From the NCBI RefSeq assembly GCF_028583425.1, contig NC_072805.1:19044001-19108000 (forward strand): DNA of 64,000 nucleotides. Direction: 5' to 3'. The translations under genes were made by a program, and so were the position numbers. Below, piece after piece: positions 47,129 through 57,290 of this stretch. This DNA is from Eublepharis macularius. Lineage: Eukaryota > Chordata > Lepidosauria > Squamata > Eublepharidae. The number at the start of each line of letters is the position of its first letter. Position 1 is the first letter of the stretch. The notes beneath the pieces were generated by a model that was not told the origin of the DNA, searched no databases, and worked only from the letters and a program-made list of their open reading frames with translations.

Positions 47129-48039
47129 TAGACATGGGCACGAACAGAAAAAAAACTGAACATGGTGTTCGTTGTATTGTCGAAGGCTTTCACGGCCGGA
47201 TAATGATGGTTGTTGTGGGTTTTCCGGGCTGTATTGCCGTGGTCTTGGCATTGTAGTTCCTGACGTTTCGCCAGCAGCTGTGGCTGGCATCTTCAGAGGT
47301 GTAGCACCAAAAGACCATGGTGTTCATTGTTCATTGCCATTGTTCATTGCCATCCACGAACAACAAACACTGACGAACATGATCCTATCATGAACATGTT
47401 CGTTGTTTGTGGGGGCCAGCAGGCTCTCCTCCAGCCATCAAGATCCCTACTGCACCACTCCCAGAAACCCTACCTGAGCAGGCAGCAGGAAATGTACCGG
47501 TCTGCCCACTGAAGCTGGCCCAGCAGCTGCCTCAGGGCGCTAAGGCACCGGAGGGGTGCCGGTCCAGGAGCAGGGGCGCATGCCATGGAGCTGCTGCCAC
47601 CAGCCAGGAGCATGTGCTGGTGGCAGCAGCATGGGGCAGCTGAGCGGGCAGCCTCCCGTTCAGTTGCTCTGCGGGCCAGGCACAGCTAGCAGCCAGGGCA
47701 GCCGGCTACAGAGCAACTGAACGGGAGGGCTGGAAGCCCCAGCCCCACGCGCGCACCAGCCCTGCGTGATGATGTCACACGCAATGACATCACACAGTCC
47801 GACACATGCACATGCTTGTGCACACGTGCACAGAGCAGCTGTTAAGCTGCCTCAAATGCCGGCAACGCTGGAGCTGGCCCTGGGTGCCAGACTGTCTGAC
47901 TTGACGAACAGCAACGAATGAGGCTTGCTACGACCACCTGTTTGTTTAGAATGGGGCCTACGTACAGCTTATTCGCGAACAGCAGATTGGGCTGTTTGTG
48001 GGTTTTTTTAGTTCGTATTGCTGTTCGTGCCCATCTCTA
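47129..48039. mobile_element. hAT-like element, family F, with nested inserts
   Basis: The ends TAGACATGGGCACGAACAG and CTGTTCGTGCCCATCTCTA are inverted with one mismatch. The 8-bp duplication GTAATGAC / GTAATGCC (one mismatch) lies at 47121-47128 and 48040-48047. A Penelope fragment sits at 47175-47315. A GC-rich block (about 47515-47870), similar to family C, fills much of the middle. The original element had repeated ACGAAC/GTTCGT words. It has no transposase. Confidence 0.88.
47175..47315 (-). mobile_element. Penelope-like terminal fragment, second subfamily
   Basis: It is flanked by the 14-bp duplication CATGGTGTTCGTTG / CATGGTGTTCATTG (47161-47174 and 47316-47329). GAAGGCTTTCACGGCCGG, GGTTGTTGTGGGTTTTCCGG on the plus strand is a widespread squamate repeat, which I assign to Penelope-like elements. 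On the minus strand it carries CTGAAGA, a GCCAGC/GCTGGC stem and GAAACGTC, a hammerhead-like core. Confidence 0.75.
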
Positions 48040-48361
48040 GTAATGCCATGTATGGTTATCTGTTTCTGATCTTTGATATAAAGAATTGTCTTTTGTATTT
48101 TATGATCTTTATATATTGTTAATTTTAAGACTGGTTAGATTGATTTTTAATAGAAAGTCTCAGAAGGCAACGAGTGATTATTGGCTGGGAAATGTGGTTC
48201 TTGCTATATTCTTGAATAACCTTCTGATTCCTCTTTAATCAGTAGGCAGTTAAGCCTGTAAGAAAGCAGCTGGGAAAGAGAATGGCCCTTTTAATACAGC
48301 CCTGGAGTTTAGCAGTTCAAGTGCTGCTTTGAAGAGACTCTTGTTTCCATGTTCATAGTGG

Positions 48362-48505
48362 CACCTGGCGTGGGCTTTCGGGGACCACAGATCTCTTTGT
48401 CAGATGCATCTGGCAAGGAGAGCTGTGGTTATCGAAGGCTCATACTGCATTGGAATTGGATGGTCTAGCTGTTTGGCTGCTACAAACTAACAGGGCAAAC
48501 TCCTT
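48362..48505. mobile_element. Penelope-like end fragments, inverted pair (worn)
   Basis: GGGCTTTCGGGGACCACAGA and GAGCTGTGGTTATCGAAGGC are worn inverted arms around TCAGATGCATCTG. The right arm extends to CTACAAACTAACAGGGC. Confidence 0.65.
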
Positions 48506-48642
48506 TGAAGCCAACTGATCCACACACCAAAAGGAGATGTTTACATACACTAGCAAAGGAATGTTTTGGTTGCACCCTCCCCCTCCCCCCCTAATTGCCT
48601 CTTCTCTCTCCTCCCCTTCTCCTTCCTCCTCTTCTATATTTG

Positions 48643-48752
48643 ACCAGTCTCTGTACCATGCATCTGACAAAGAGAACTTGATTCTCGAAAGCTTATGCTA
48701 CAATAAAATTGGTTAGTCTTAAAGGTGCTACTGGACTCTTTTTGATTTTGTT
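48643..48752 (+). mobile_element. Penelope-like terminal fragment
   Basis: CATGCATCTGACAAAGAGAA, TTCTCGAAAGCTTATGCTAC and GGTTAGTCTTAAAGGTGCTA belong to the terminal module. A single plus-oriented copy. Confidence 0.78.
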
Positions 48753-48807
48753 TCCATGTGTTTATTTTAAAAACAATGCTCCCCCAACAGGTGAGATAAC
48801 TCACGAC

Positions 48808-48945
48808 AACAACATAAGAAGAGCCCTGCTGTATCACACCAGTGGTCCATCTCGTTCAACATCCTATCACACAGTAGCCAACCGGTTCCTAACGAGAGCC
48901 AACAACAGAGAGAACTATGCACATGTGTTGAACAGGGGAAAGGAA
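48808..48945 (+). repeat. Dispersed short repeat W
   Basis: ACAACATAAGAAGAGCCCTG, CCAGTGGTCCATCTCGTTCA, ACACAGTAGCCAACCGGTTC, GAGAGCCAACAACAGAGAG. It is the same family as the interrupted copy at 2138-2530. Confidence 0.6.
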
Positions 48946-49264
48946 ACCTAGATCTCTCTGCCTGTTGTGTGGACAGGCAGGTGTGCATTTTTGCAGGTCC
49001 TGACCATATTGGTGCCATTTGCTTTGCAGCCACCAACTCCACCAGCAGAGGGCTTGGGGGGGGGGGGCTTTAAAAAACCTGTAATTGATATAGTGCTCCT
49101 GTAGTGTTGCAATATAGCCAAAAACTCCAAACCACATTAATATCTATAATTTACTGTTTGGTTTCTGTACTGTGGCTCCTACAGCTGTAATAACAACAGA
49201 AGTGTAAGAACATGGGCATCGTTCTTGTAGAGGTTTCCTGGACTATCTGTGTCATCGTACACTA

Positions 49265-49467
49265 AGAGCCAAGCTACAGGTGATGCCTGACACAGGTTGG
49301 ACACTTGTCAGCTTCCCTCAAGTTTTGATGGGAAATGTAGGCATCCTGGTCTTGCAGCTGTAATGGAGAGCGGAGCTGCAAGACGAGAACGCGTACATTT
49401 CCCATCAAAACTTGAGGGAAGCTGACAAGTGTCCAACCTGTGTAAGGCATCACTTGTAGCTTGGCTC
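49265..49467. mobile_element. Foldback miniature element, family D1, copy c
   Basis: AGAGCCAAGCTACAGGTGAT at the left and CATCACTTGTAGCTTGGCTC at the right, a near-perfect hairpin across the whole length. The loop near 49365 contains TGGAGAGCGGAGC. Confidence 0.85.
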
Positions 49468-49484
49468 AGAGTTACTCCTTTCCA

Positions 49485-51290
49485 AGTCAGCTGATATAAG
49501 TGGACTTAGAAGGCTGTAACTCTGCTTAGGATGGGGCTGTTAAACCGCAGTCCTAAGGCTGCTTCCCTGGGAATAGGTCCCTTTGAATAAGAAGGGATTT
49601 ACTGCTGCATACATCTGCTCAGGATAGGTCCCTTAGACATGGATGTATGCATAGGATTCTGTGCATGGGCTGTCCAACTTCCAAATTCTGCAACCTTGAA
49701 TGTATTGTACATATTGAATAAATTTACATAGGCACATAACATTAAAAAAGCAAATTTTGCATAATTGTCTGTTTCCCATATGTTGCTAGGTTCTGGCTTT
49801 GTTAGACCAATGAATCATGCAGAAGAAATAATGTGTGGTCACTCTAGATATTCGTGCATGCATTTCCAATTTCTGTGAATGAATGGAATTCATTACACAA
49901 ACTGGAAATTGTGCAAATATGGATGACATGTCTGGATTTTCCGGTTAATACATTTTAGCTATTTGTTCTACTTAAATCACCAGTGTTTTCTCATCCCCAG
50001 GAAATCAAACCCTGGAAGGGTTTCCCCTTGGACTTCTCACTAACTGGGCAAGTAATAACAAGGGCATAAAGCAAAGGACATTTTAGAAAAGTGAATGATT
50101 CACCTTTCGTATTGTTGACTGCTTCATCAAAATCCCTGGAAAATCAAAATGGCAGAAAAATCCTTTTATCATATTTCTAAAAACCAAGTAAGATCACTCA
50201 CGAGGAGAAAAGAAATCTGTGGAGAGGGGGGACTAAGGGATAAAAGCAGATATTTCTGCAAACCCAGAGAAATTCCCAAGAGTGCCCAAAAATACAAAAT
50301 GTTTGGGGGAGGGGGTTAAAAAAAGATGCATGCACATCACAAACACAAAATTGTTCCTTCACAGCCCAGATCTCAAGAGGACATCTTGTTTGTGTTTGGC
50401 AGTTTGTGTAAACATGTTGGGTTTTGGAAAAACCTGGAAATACTTGCTCTAGACAATAGCACTGGGCTGGTTCTCACATGAATCATGCGGGTTCTCCCCT
50501 TGAATCGTTTGCCAAGTCCTGCAGCTCCCACTTGGGTTATGCCGAAGCAAAACACTGGATAGCATTCGATAACCTCTGGCGCAAGCATTCTTGTATTACT
50601 TCCCATTTGGCTATGAGCTACTATAACCTACGCTAAGATATCTATGGGGTCAAATTAGGAGCTGAACTAGCAAGACAAATTAATTTAAAACAGCATGTCT
50701 TTTAACTCAGAACCCTCCACCATGCAGAACAATGCAATAACGATTTATATTGCTAAACACTCAGGTACAGAAAGTTGCAATAGATCCGCCTCTTAGAGTT
50801 CAATTAAACAACTGGTTCTGGTTTGCAAAAACTTGGTGGTGGGCCAAGTGCAACCGCTCTGATCCTCCAAAGTGTGCTGGATTCTTTCAATGCCCTCCTT
50901 GTGCAGAAGGAATTCAGTTCCATCAGATGGGACAACACAGGCTACAATCTTCAGCTTGAAAGATACCCTGCACAAGCAACAGGAGTGGATCCAGGTTAAA
51001 TTTACCAGCGGTAGAAGGCCCTTCCATCAGCAGAACAGACCTTTTCTGCCTCCCCCGTACTGTGGCAGCCCACTGAGCTCCCCAAAACGCTGCTTCTAGG
51101 AGGACGGGGGTCAGTCAGGAATAGCAGCAGGGGCACATCGGGGTCTGCAGCAAGAAGGGGAAATTGGAGGAAATCATACCTCCCATTACATCGGTGCGAA
51201 ATATGATTATGATAATGCCACACACACACTAAGTTTAAATCCTTGTTTTGCACCTGGACTGCTCACATATGTCGTTTCCAATAACCTTAA
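49485..51290. other. Intergenic, mostly unassigned
   Basis: Worn copies of the short hairpin repeat are likely at 49485-49660. The remainder has no recognisable gene or repeat. Confidence 0.45.
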
Positions 51291-51295
51291 ACAAG

Positions 51296-51513
51296 GTGAA
51301 ATGAAATGAAATCCTGCCCTCAAGCCGTAGTTGACTTATGGCAACCTTTGGTGGGATTTTCATGGCAAGAGACTAACAGAGGTGCTTTGCCAATGCCTGT
51401 TTATGCACGCCTGGTCTTCACTGGAGGTCTTCCATCCAATTACTAACCAAGGCCAACCCTGCTTAGCTTCTGAGATCTGACGATATCAAGCTCTCCTGGG
51501 CTATCCAGGTCAG
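51296..51513 (-). mobile_element. 5S rRNA-derived SINE, near full length
   Basis: On the minus strand it begins GCTGACCTGGATAGCCCAGG, then GTCAGATCTCAGAAGCTAAG and CAGGGTTGGCCTTGGTTAGT (the 5S part). The body ends CCATAAGTCAACTACGGC. It abuts the hAT end at 51514. Confidence 0.87.
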
Positions 51514-52112
51514 CAGGGCTTTTGTACTGGGAAAAGAAGTGGTGGAACTCAGGACCGCACAATGACGTCACTTTGGGTCAGCTGGAACAAGGGGGGGGGT
51601 TTAAAGTTTAAATCGCCCTTGACAAAAATGGTCACATGGCCGGTGGCCCCGCCCCCTGATCTCCAGACAGAGGGGAGTTTAAATTGCCCTCCACGCTGAG
51701 GTGTGTTTCCTGAGTCTCAGATGGAAGCAAGTGCTTAATCTGTGAAGCAGTGTGGTGTTTTACTGATGAAAGTTTGGCCTATAACTTCATTGAGTGGCAG
51801 TATTTCAATATGAGTAGGAAAATCACTAACTATTTTACATCATCACAGCCAGCAAAGAAGTGTAAAGTGAATGATGACTCTGTAAAAACAAAAGATGCGA
51901 CAACGGTGTTGTGTGATACAGCGTTTGCTGTAGACCGTGTGGAGAGTGGGCACACGGCCCCGTCTTCTGTTGACCACGTGAAGAGTGAGCAGGTTCTTGG
52001 TAATTTTGTCCATTGACTGCATTTATTTTTTTCCAATTTGAACTGTAAAATGGTGATTTTCTTGGGTCAAACTGAGAGTACCCCTAAACATTTTTAAAGA
52101 AAAAAAGCACTG
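51514..52112 (+). mobile_element. hAT family B, copy 8, with transposase N-terminal remnant
   Basis: The left end (CAGGGCTTTTGTACTGGG) and about 185 bp match family B closely. From about 51700 the sequence departs and carries an open region (51750-52016). The right end is only loosely terminal-like (GAAAAAAAGCACTG at 52099-52112), and I see no matching 8-bp duplication. This may be a larger relative, nearer the parent, truncated at the right. Confidence 0.7.
51810..52013 (+). pseudogene. Possible N-terminal exon of hAT transposase
   Basis: From the ATG at 51810 the frame reads MSRKITNYFTSSQPAKKCKV then NDDSVKTKDATTVLCDTAFA, about 68 residues. Many animal hAT transposases open with a basic MSKR/K-x-(I/L)-x-x-(F/Y)F stretch followed by KKRK-type basic residues, and this frame has that look. 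It has no zinc finger or catalytic DDE part, so it can only be a first coding exon or a decayed stub. It is a plain DNA transposon relic, and the assignment is by inference. Confidence 0.5.
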
Positions 52113-52276
52113 GTTAATACCCATCTATTTGACATATTTAAACTATTCGCCACCACCTCATATGATTGTGAATCACTGATTCTGTCAGGGGTCTTTGACC
52201 TGAATTTAAAAGGTGTAGGTTTTCTAGTTGTAAATGAACAAACTCCAAGTTTTTTGAGGTTTGGATCAGTTATTAA

Positions 52277-52473
52277 GGTTGACAACTCTGGGATGAGAAA
52301 TTCCTGGAGATTTGGGGGGAGAGGGTCATGTTTGGGGAGGGGAGGGACCTCAGCAGGGCATAATGCCATGGAGTCTATCCTCCAAAGAGATCATTTTCTC
52401 CAGAAGAACTGGCTGGAGATCAGCTGCAATTCTGGAGGAACTCCAGCCGTCACCTGGAAGCTGTCAACCCTAA
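52277..52473 (+). mobile_element. Miniature element, family G, copy
   Basis: AGGTTGACAACTCTGGGATG at the left and CACCTGGAAGCTGTCAACCC at the right are inverted ends. The body has ATTCCTGGAGATTTGGGGGG and GGGCATAATGCCATGGAGTC. It is the most complete copy of the family here. Confidence 0.78.
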
Positions 52474-52548
52474 TTTGCTGGTGGCAGTGTCAGCAAAACC
52501 AGAGCATCTTTGTTAGGCCAAGGTAAGCAAAGTAAAATGTCTGATAAG

Positions 52549-52737
52549 CAGGGCTTTTTGGGGGGAAAAGAGGTGGTGGAACTCAGTGGGTTGCCCTCCG
52601 CGCCGCCAAGTGGCTCGAAAGGCAATCTAAACTCCCCTCTGTCTGGAGATCAGGGGGTGGGGCCACCAGCCACGTGACCATTTTCAAGAGGTTCCGGAAC
52701 TCCGTTCCACCGCGTTCCTGCTGGGGAAAAAGCCCTG
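52549..52737 (+). mobile_element. hAT miniature element, family B, copy 9 (short)
   Basis: The ends are CAGGGCTTTTTGGGGGG and GGGGAAAAAGCCCTG. The perfect 8-bp duplication CTGATAAG lies at 52541-52548 and 52738-52745. At 189 bp it has lost most of its left arm. Confidence 0.95.
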
Positions 52738-52745
52738 CTGATAAG

Positions 52746-54039
52746 TAGGGCTGCAGAGGGGAATTGCCTGAAGTGAACCACAATCTCTCCAGAATTCTTC
52801 ATCAGGCAGGATATTAAAACAATAAAAGGGAGGAGGGGAAATTTCATGTCATGATCTTAAGGCCGTCCTGTGTAGAATGCTAGGTCTGAATAGATAAAAT
52901 CCTTCACTCAGCACTGTTTTATCTATGCAAGTCTGCAGGATTCTGACAAGAAGACTTAAGATTAGGGCCTGAAACATCCTCGCCCACTTTTAACATCGAG
53001 AATTGTGGGGAACTCCAAAAGCTTGCATGCTTTTTTGTATCATTTAGGTTGGTCCTCAATTCTTAATCCGTGTTGTGGATTTTGTTTCTGATTTTGTTTT
53101 GTACCCTGCCTCGTCAGAAACAGCGCGTTAGAAACACTAAAGCTTTGCATTTCACGGTTTTTTCCGAAACCCGAAAGCGCCCTGTTTGCAATGCCCGTTT
53201 TCCTTCGAGCATCCTGGAAGAATGATTTGCGCACAATTCAAAACGAGCAGTTCTCCTGAGCGCTTTTGCACCTGCAGGGATGGCAGTATTTTGCATGGGT
53301 AGCCGCTCCCTGGGCCTGTGCAAAATTGACCGAGCGTTGGTGTGTGGCCAGAGCAACAGAACGTTTTCCAAATGCCACTGTTTGGAGAGGAGAGTTGACC
53401 TTTGTTCTACCTTAAGAAATTTGGTGGAGAAATTGCTGGGAGCAGTCTCCAGCTGCCAACAGATGTTCCTTTATGTCTCAGACTCCAAGCCGTGTTTATT
53501 GGACATGTAATAAGTCTTCTCACAATGGGAAAAGACTCTGGAGTCAGGCTGTATTTCATGCCATTCCTGGGCTGTGTGACTTCTGTTGGGTTTCTCAGCT
53601 TGCAGACAGACCATATTTTTTAGGAGAGTCAAAGACAACATGAAAGAGTTGTCATTTCTCATGTCATGCATGTTCATCCCTCACCCCCGTTCCACTATCA
53701 TCTTTGATCAAACAAGTTTTTGCAAGACTTGCAATGGTAAGATAAGGGTTCAGATCACAGGCCATAAAAGTACAATCGTATCACTAGCTAGAAAATGGGG
53801 AGGGGGGAATAGTTGCACCAGTAATCTGAAATATGCAGAAGGCAACGCTGGTGAAGGCTGGGACATCTTTTTCTGATTAGATATGTCATAACCTTGTTTC
53901 TTCTCTACATTTCTTATCAAGAGATGTAGCATCTGCTCCGATGTTAGTTATCAAGCACTGAGAGTTCCTTATTAAATAACAGCTGCACAGTGTCGGCTGT
54001 GCCTTTTGCATCTTTGAGTGCAAAAAAATGCATGACTGC
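52746..54039. other. Intergenic, no recognised feature
   Basis: Chance frames only. I see no conserved peptide, repeat end or hairpin. Confidence 0.45.
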
Positions 54040-54104
54040 CAGTGTGGTGTAGTGGTTAGAGTGTCGGACTAGGAAATGGGAGATTCAGGCTCAAGTCCCC
54101 ACTC
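54040..54104 (+). mobile_element. MIR-like SINE (family M), head
   Basis: GTGTGGTGTAGTGGTTAGAG, TGTCGGACTAGGAAATGGGA, and the B-box region end at CCCCACTCT. The SINE resumes at about 54740 (GCCACGGAAGCTTGCTCGG), after a LINE insertion, and is interrupted again at 54774. Confidence 0.85.
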
Positions 54105-54739
54105 TATTTATTTATTTATTTGATTTGATTTATACCCCGCCCTCCCCACAGATGGGCTCAAGGCAGCTAACAACATTCAAAAAATACATTAAAAGTCACA
54201 AAACATAACATCAATAATTTTTAAAAAGTCATTAAAATAGTCCAGGCGCAGGCTATTTAAACAAATATTGGGAGTCCGTATATGGGCATAGCAGATGGTC
54301 AAGGACAGCCCCAGAAAAAGTGGTGGTCTTAGATGGAAGAAGGGGGACACACGCTGGCACTCAGCCAAAGGCCCAGCGCAGAGCTTTTTTTCTGGGAAAG
54401 GAGGTGGTGGAACTCAGTGGTGGAACTCAGGACCACACAATGACATCACTTTGGGTCAGCTGGAACAAGGGGGGAGTTTTTTAAAGTTTAAATCACCCTC
54501 GATGAAAATGGTCACATGGCTGGTGGCCCCGCCCCCTGATCTCCAGACAGAGGGGAGTTTAGATTGAAACTCCCTTCTGTCTGGCGATCAGGGGGCGGGG
54601 CCACCAGCCATGTGACCATTTTCAAGAGGTGCAGGAACTCCATTCCACCGCGTTCCAGCTGAAAAAAAGCCCTGACCCAGCAGAACATCTTCGTTTTACA
54701 GGCCCTGCGGAACTAACAGGTCCCGAAGGGCCTGGATCT
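54105..54739 (-). mobile_element. LINE (CR1/L2 group) 3' end nested in SINE
   Basis: The left edge is an ATTTATTT tract (the LINE tail on the minus strand), then CCCCGCCCTCCCCACAGATG. The coding end near 54680-54739 gives GCAGGGCCTGTAAAACGAAG on the minus strand, the usual CR1/L2 C-terminal region. A hAT family-B copy (54379-54674) is inserted in it. Confidence 0.72.
54379..54674 (+). mobile_element. hAT miniature element, family B, copy 10
   Basis: The ends are CAGAGCTTTTTTTCTGGG and CTGAAAAAAAGCCCTG. The 8-bp flanks GCCCAGCG and ACCCAGCA differ at two sites. It is inserted in a LINE that is itself inside a SINE. Confidence 0.9.
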
Positions 54740-54770
54740 CTGCCACGGAAGCTTGCTCGGTGATCTTGGC
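54740..54770 (+). mobile_element. MIR-like SINE (family M), middle part
   Basis: GCCACGGAAGCTTGCTCGGT, GATCTTGGC joins the head at 54104 to the 3' part beginning at 55649. Confidence 0.8.
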
Positions 54771-54773
54771 ATA

Positions 54774-55648
54774 GGTCAAATCCACATTACTCATTCTAAG
54801 TCGCATGTTCCCCGCATTCCCCACGCAATCCCTAGTGCCGGTCACATTGCCTCATTAAACAGACGCATTTCATTCGCATTTCTCCCGAATATGTGGTCAC
54901 AGGTTTTCAACGGGAGTTTCACGGTGGCTGTGAATGGGCCAATGCACAATTTACGTGTTTTTTTTAAAAACCACCCCCCTTCCTGTCTCTCCGGCCGTTC
55001 TGAGAGTTCCTATTGGCTGATTCAACTTGCAAGTGCTCCGTAGTCTGCAAAAGACTGTTTTTGACTTCATAGCATTGGATTTATTGATTATGCTGTTTCT
55101 GAATCAAATCTGGTAGTTTGAAAAATCATTTTGGGGTGAATCCATCCTCAGAACGGACTCGCGAAACTTCCTTTTTAACTGTTTTTATTTTTTTAATTTT
55201 ATATTACTGTAATATCGAAATTACGAAATATCGAAATAATGACACTCCAAGGAAGTGAAACTTCAGTAAAATTCAGGCACTGAACTGTCCTGCATAGGAA
55301 ATGCCCACGAAAGCTTCCCACATGCTTCCAAATTTCCAAAAAAGAAACGGGAGAGAGCCATCAGTGCTGTCAGTGGGGGAAAGAGAGGCATCATTATCTT
55401 CAATGATGTTTCTTTATAAGGCAAGATCGAAATAACGGAAAAGTGCGCTCAAAAAAATAAAAAAAAATGGGCGGGAAAAAAAGGTCCCGCCCAAAAAAGC
55501 GGTTTTCGAGAGGCCGTGTGACCAGAGGGACGCGCGAGAAAGACGGATTGGAAGCAGGAATGTGAACGAAGAGGAAAAAATCGCAGATTGGAGGCAAACG
55601 GAAGATATCCAATAAACATGCGGGTAATGGGTGAATGTGGATTTGACC
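54774..55648. mobile_element. 875-bp terminal-inverted-repeat element, 3-bp duplication
   Basis: The ends GGTCAAATCCACATT and AATGTGGATTTGACC are perfect 15-bp inverted repeats. They are flanked by ATA at 54771-54773 and 55649-55651. Similarity extends weakly inward (CATGTTCC / GGAATGTG-like words). No transposase is visible. A 3-bp duplication is typical of PIF/Harbinger, but those prefer TWA, so the class is open. No related copy was seen elsewhere in the window. Confidence 0.8.
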
Positions 55649-55745
55649 ATAGTCTGTCTTGTGGGGATAAAATAAAGAAGAGAATGATTTCATAAGCCAT
55701 TGTGGCTTATGGGGAGAAAAATGGTGTATGTATATCTGAATAAAT
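55649..55745 (+). mobile_element. MIR-like SINE (family M), 3' part
   Basis: TGTCTTGTGGGGATAAAATA, then TAAGCCATTGTGGCTTATGG and an AATAAATGAATAAATAAAGG tail complete the SINE that starts at 54040. Confidence 0.75.
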
Positions 55746-56074
55746 GAATAAATAAAGGATCGTACCAGATAGCACTCTAATAAAAGCTAGAATCTGTCTC
55801 CAGATTCTGAATCTAAATCCTGTTAGATTTCTCAGCTTTAAATGTAGACCTATAACACTTGCAGTCCACTATCATGGGTGATTTGCTTGCAAATATTTTT
55901 CATATTAGTACTCTTATTATTAACAACTTTATTTCACTTTTCTAGTGTAAAACCTTCTTAATATTTCTTCTGAGTAATAAAAGCTGGTTCTCATATGATC
56001 TCTATTTTCCACAGTCCACCAGATGTCTGGCCTGGAATTTTGGTCTCTCACTGACTTGGATTTTATCCAAGAAT

Positions 56075-56960
56075 CTAGGAGTTAGTGAGGTATCGCCTTA
56101 GTATGTGGCATATTCTAAGTAGTGTGGCTTTTTGCAGCTGTCCAGTTGTTATCCTGTCTATACCGATATTACCTAGGTGTTTCATTAGTCCTTTTGGAAT
56201 TGCACTTACTGCTCCTATCACTACCGGAGTAACTGTTGTATGTTTCTCCCAGAGACCTCAGATCTTAGATCTTGATATTTTATCTTTTCAGACTCTTTTT
56301 CCTCAGTTTGAATGTCACTTGGGATTGCTAAATCAATCAGTTTGACTTTCTTACTTTCAACCACAGTAATTTCCAGAGTATCGTGTTCTAGCTTCTTATC
56401 CATCTGGACTTTGAAATCCCACAAGATCTTCTCATTTTCAACAACTGTCTTAGGCTTATGTTCCTACCAGTATTTCGTGGCCAGTAGTTTGTACTTTTTG
56501 CATAAATTCCAATGCAGCATTGCAGCTAATTTATCATGGCACATTTTATAGTCAGTTTGTGCAGTCTTACTGCACACATGGTTGAGATTGTTATCCGTTT
56601 CATCCGTCTTGTTACATAATCTACACTTGCTGTCATTGGTGGTCTTTTCAATTTTTACATTCATATAGTTTGTTCTTAATGACTGTTCTTATGCGGCTAA
56701 TATAAGTCCTTCTGCCTCTTTTTTCAATATTCCTTGCATTAGGGGTGGGGACGTCACATCACGATGTTTTCTTGGCAGACTTTTAACTACTTGGGCCTGA
56801 TTCCCTAGACATCGCCCCGTCTTTTTCTCCATCCCCACTGCTTCTCCACCCCATTTTGCTATTTTTGATTGTCTGCTAAGAATGCAAGGAATTAAGTCTG
56901 AAACTGGACTGGGGGGCAGCATTTCAGAATCCCAGGTAGGATAGCAAGGAGCATAAACTG
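56075..56960 (-). mobile_element. R4-clade LINE, C-terminal REL-endonuclease region
   Basis: On the minus strand fragments read KCRLCNKTDETDNNLNHVCS, KTAQTDYKMCHDKLAAMLHW, NLCKKYKL, then MWDFKVQMDKKLEHDTLEIT, VVESKKVKLIDLAIPSD and KYQDLRSE. It ends with PVVIGAVSAIPKGL up to a stop at 56077-56075. The CxxC...H...C zinc region followed by an IDLAIP-type nuclease core is the signature of LINEs with a restriction-enzyme-like endonuclease (R4/Dong/Rex6 group). The frame is interrupted between these blocks, so the copy is dead. A Sauria SINE fragment lies at 56747-56789. The 3' UTR probably runs to about 55760. Confidence 0.8.
56747..56789 (-). repeat. Sauria-type SINE fragment
   Basis: GTCACATCACGATGTTTTCT, TGGCAGACTTTTAACT is the complement of the SINE's 3' half. 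It lies within the R4-clade LINE. Confidence 0.65.
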
Positions 56961-57171
56961 CCTCCTCCCTGAGAGAAACTGAAACAGGAAGGCATTATGA
57001 ATGGACCTCAGAGGATCGGGGCCGTTTCACAGACCTGATCCCTTGACCTTGTAAGTCTGCACCTTTACGTGGTGGTAGGGGTCGTGGCTGCCCCATTTTC
57101 TTCCATTCTCTTTCAAGGAGGACAGGAGCTACTTTCTTCCCCTTGAATAGCAGAATACAGTTCTGATACTG

Positions 57172-57290
57172 AGTTTGTAATTTAGCAGTTAGAGTGTTGG
57201 GCTAGGACCTGGTAGATCCAGGTTCAAATTCTGGCTCTGCCACGGAAGCTTGCCACGTGACCTTGGGCCAGCCACACCCTCTCAACTTGC
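57172..57290 (+). mobile_element. MIR-like SINE (family M), 5' half
   Basis: ATTTAGCAGTTAGAGTGTTG, GGCTAGGACCTGGTAGATCC, AGGTTCAAATTCTGGCTCTG, ACGTGACCTTGGGCCAGCC. The 3' half is lost at the junction with the Penelope element. Confidence 0.8.
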
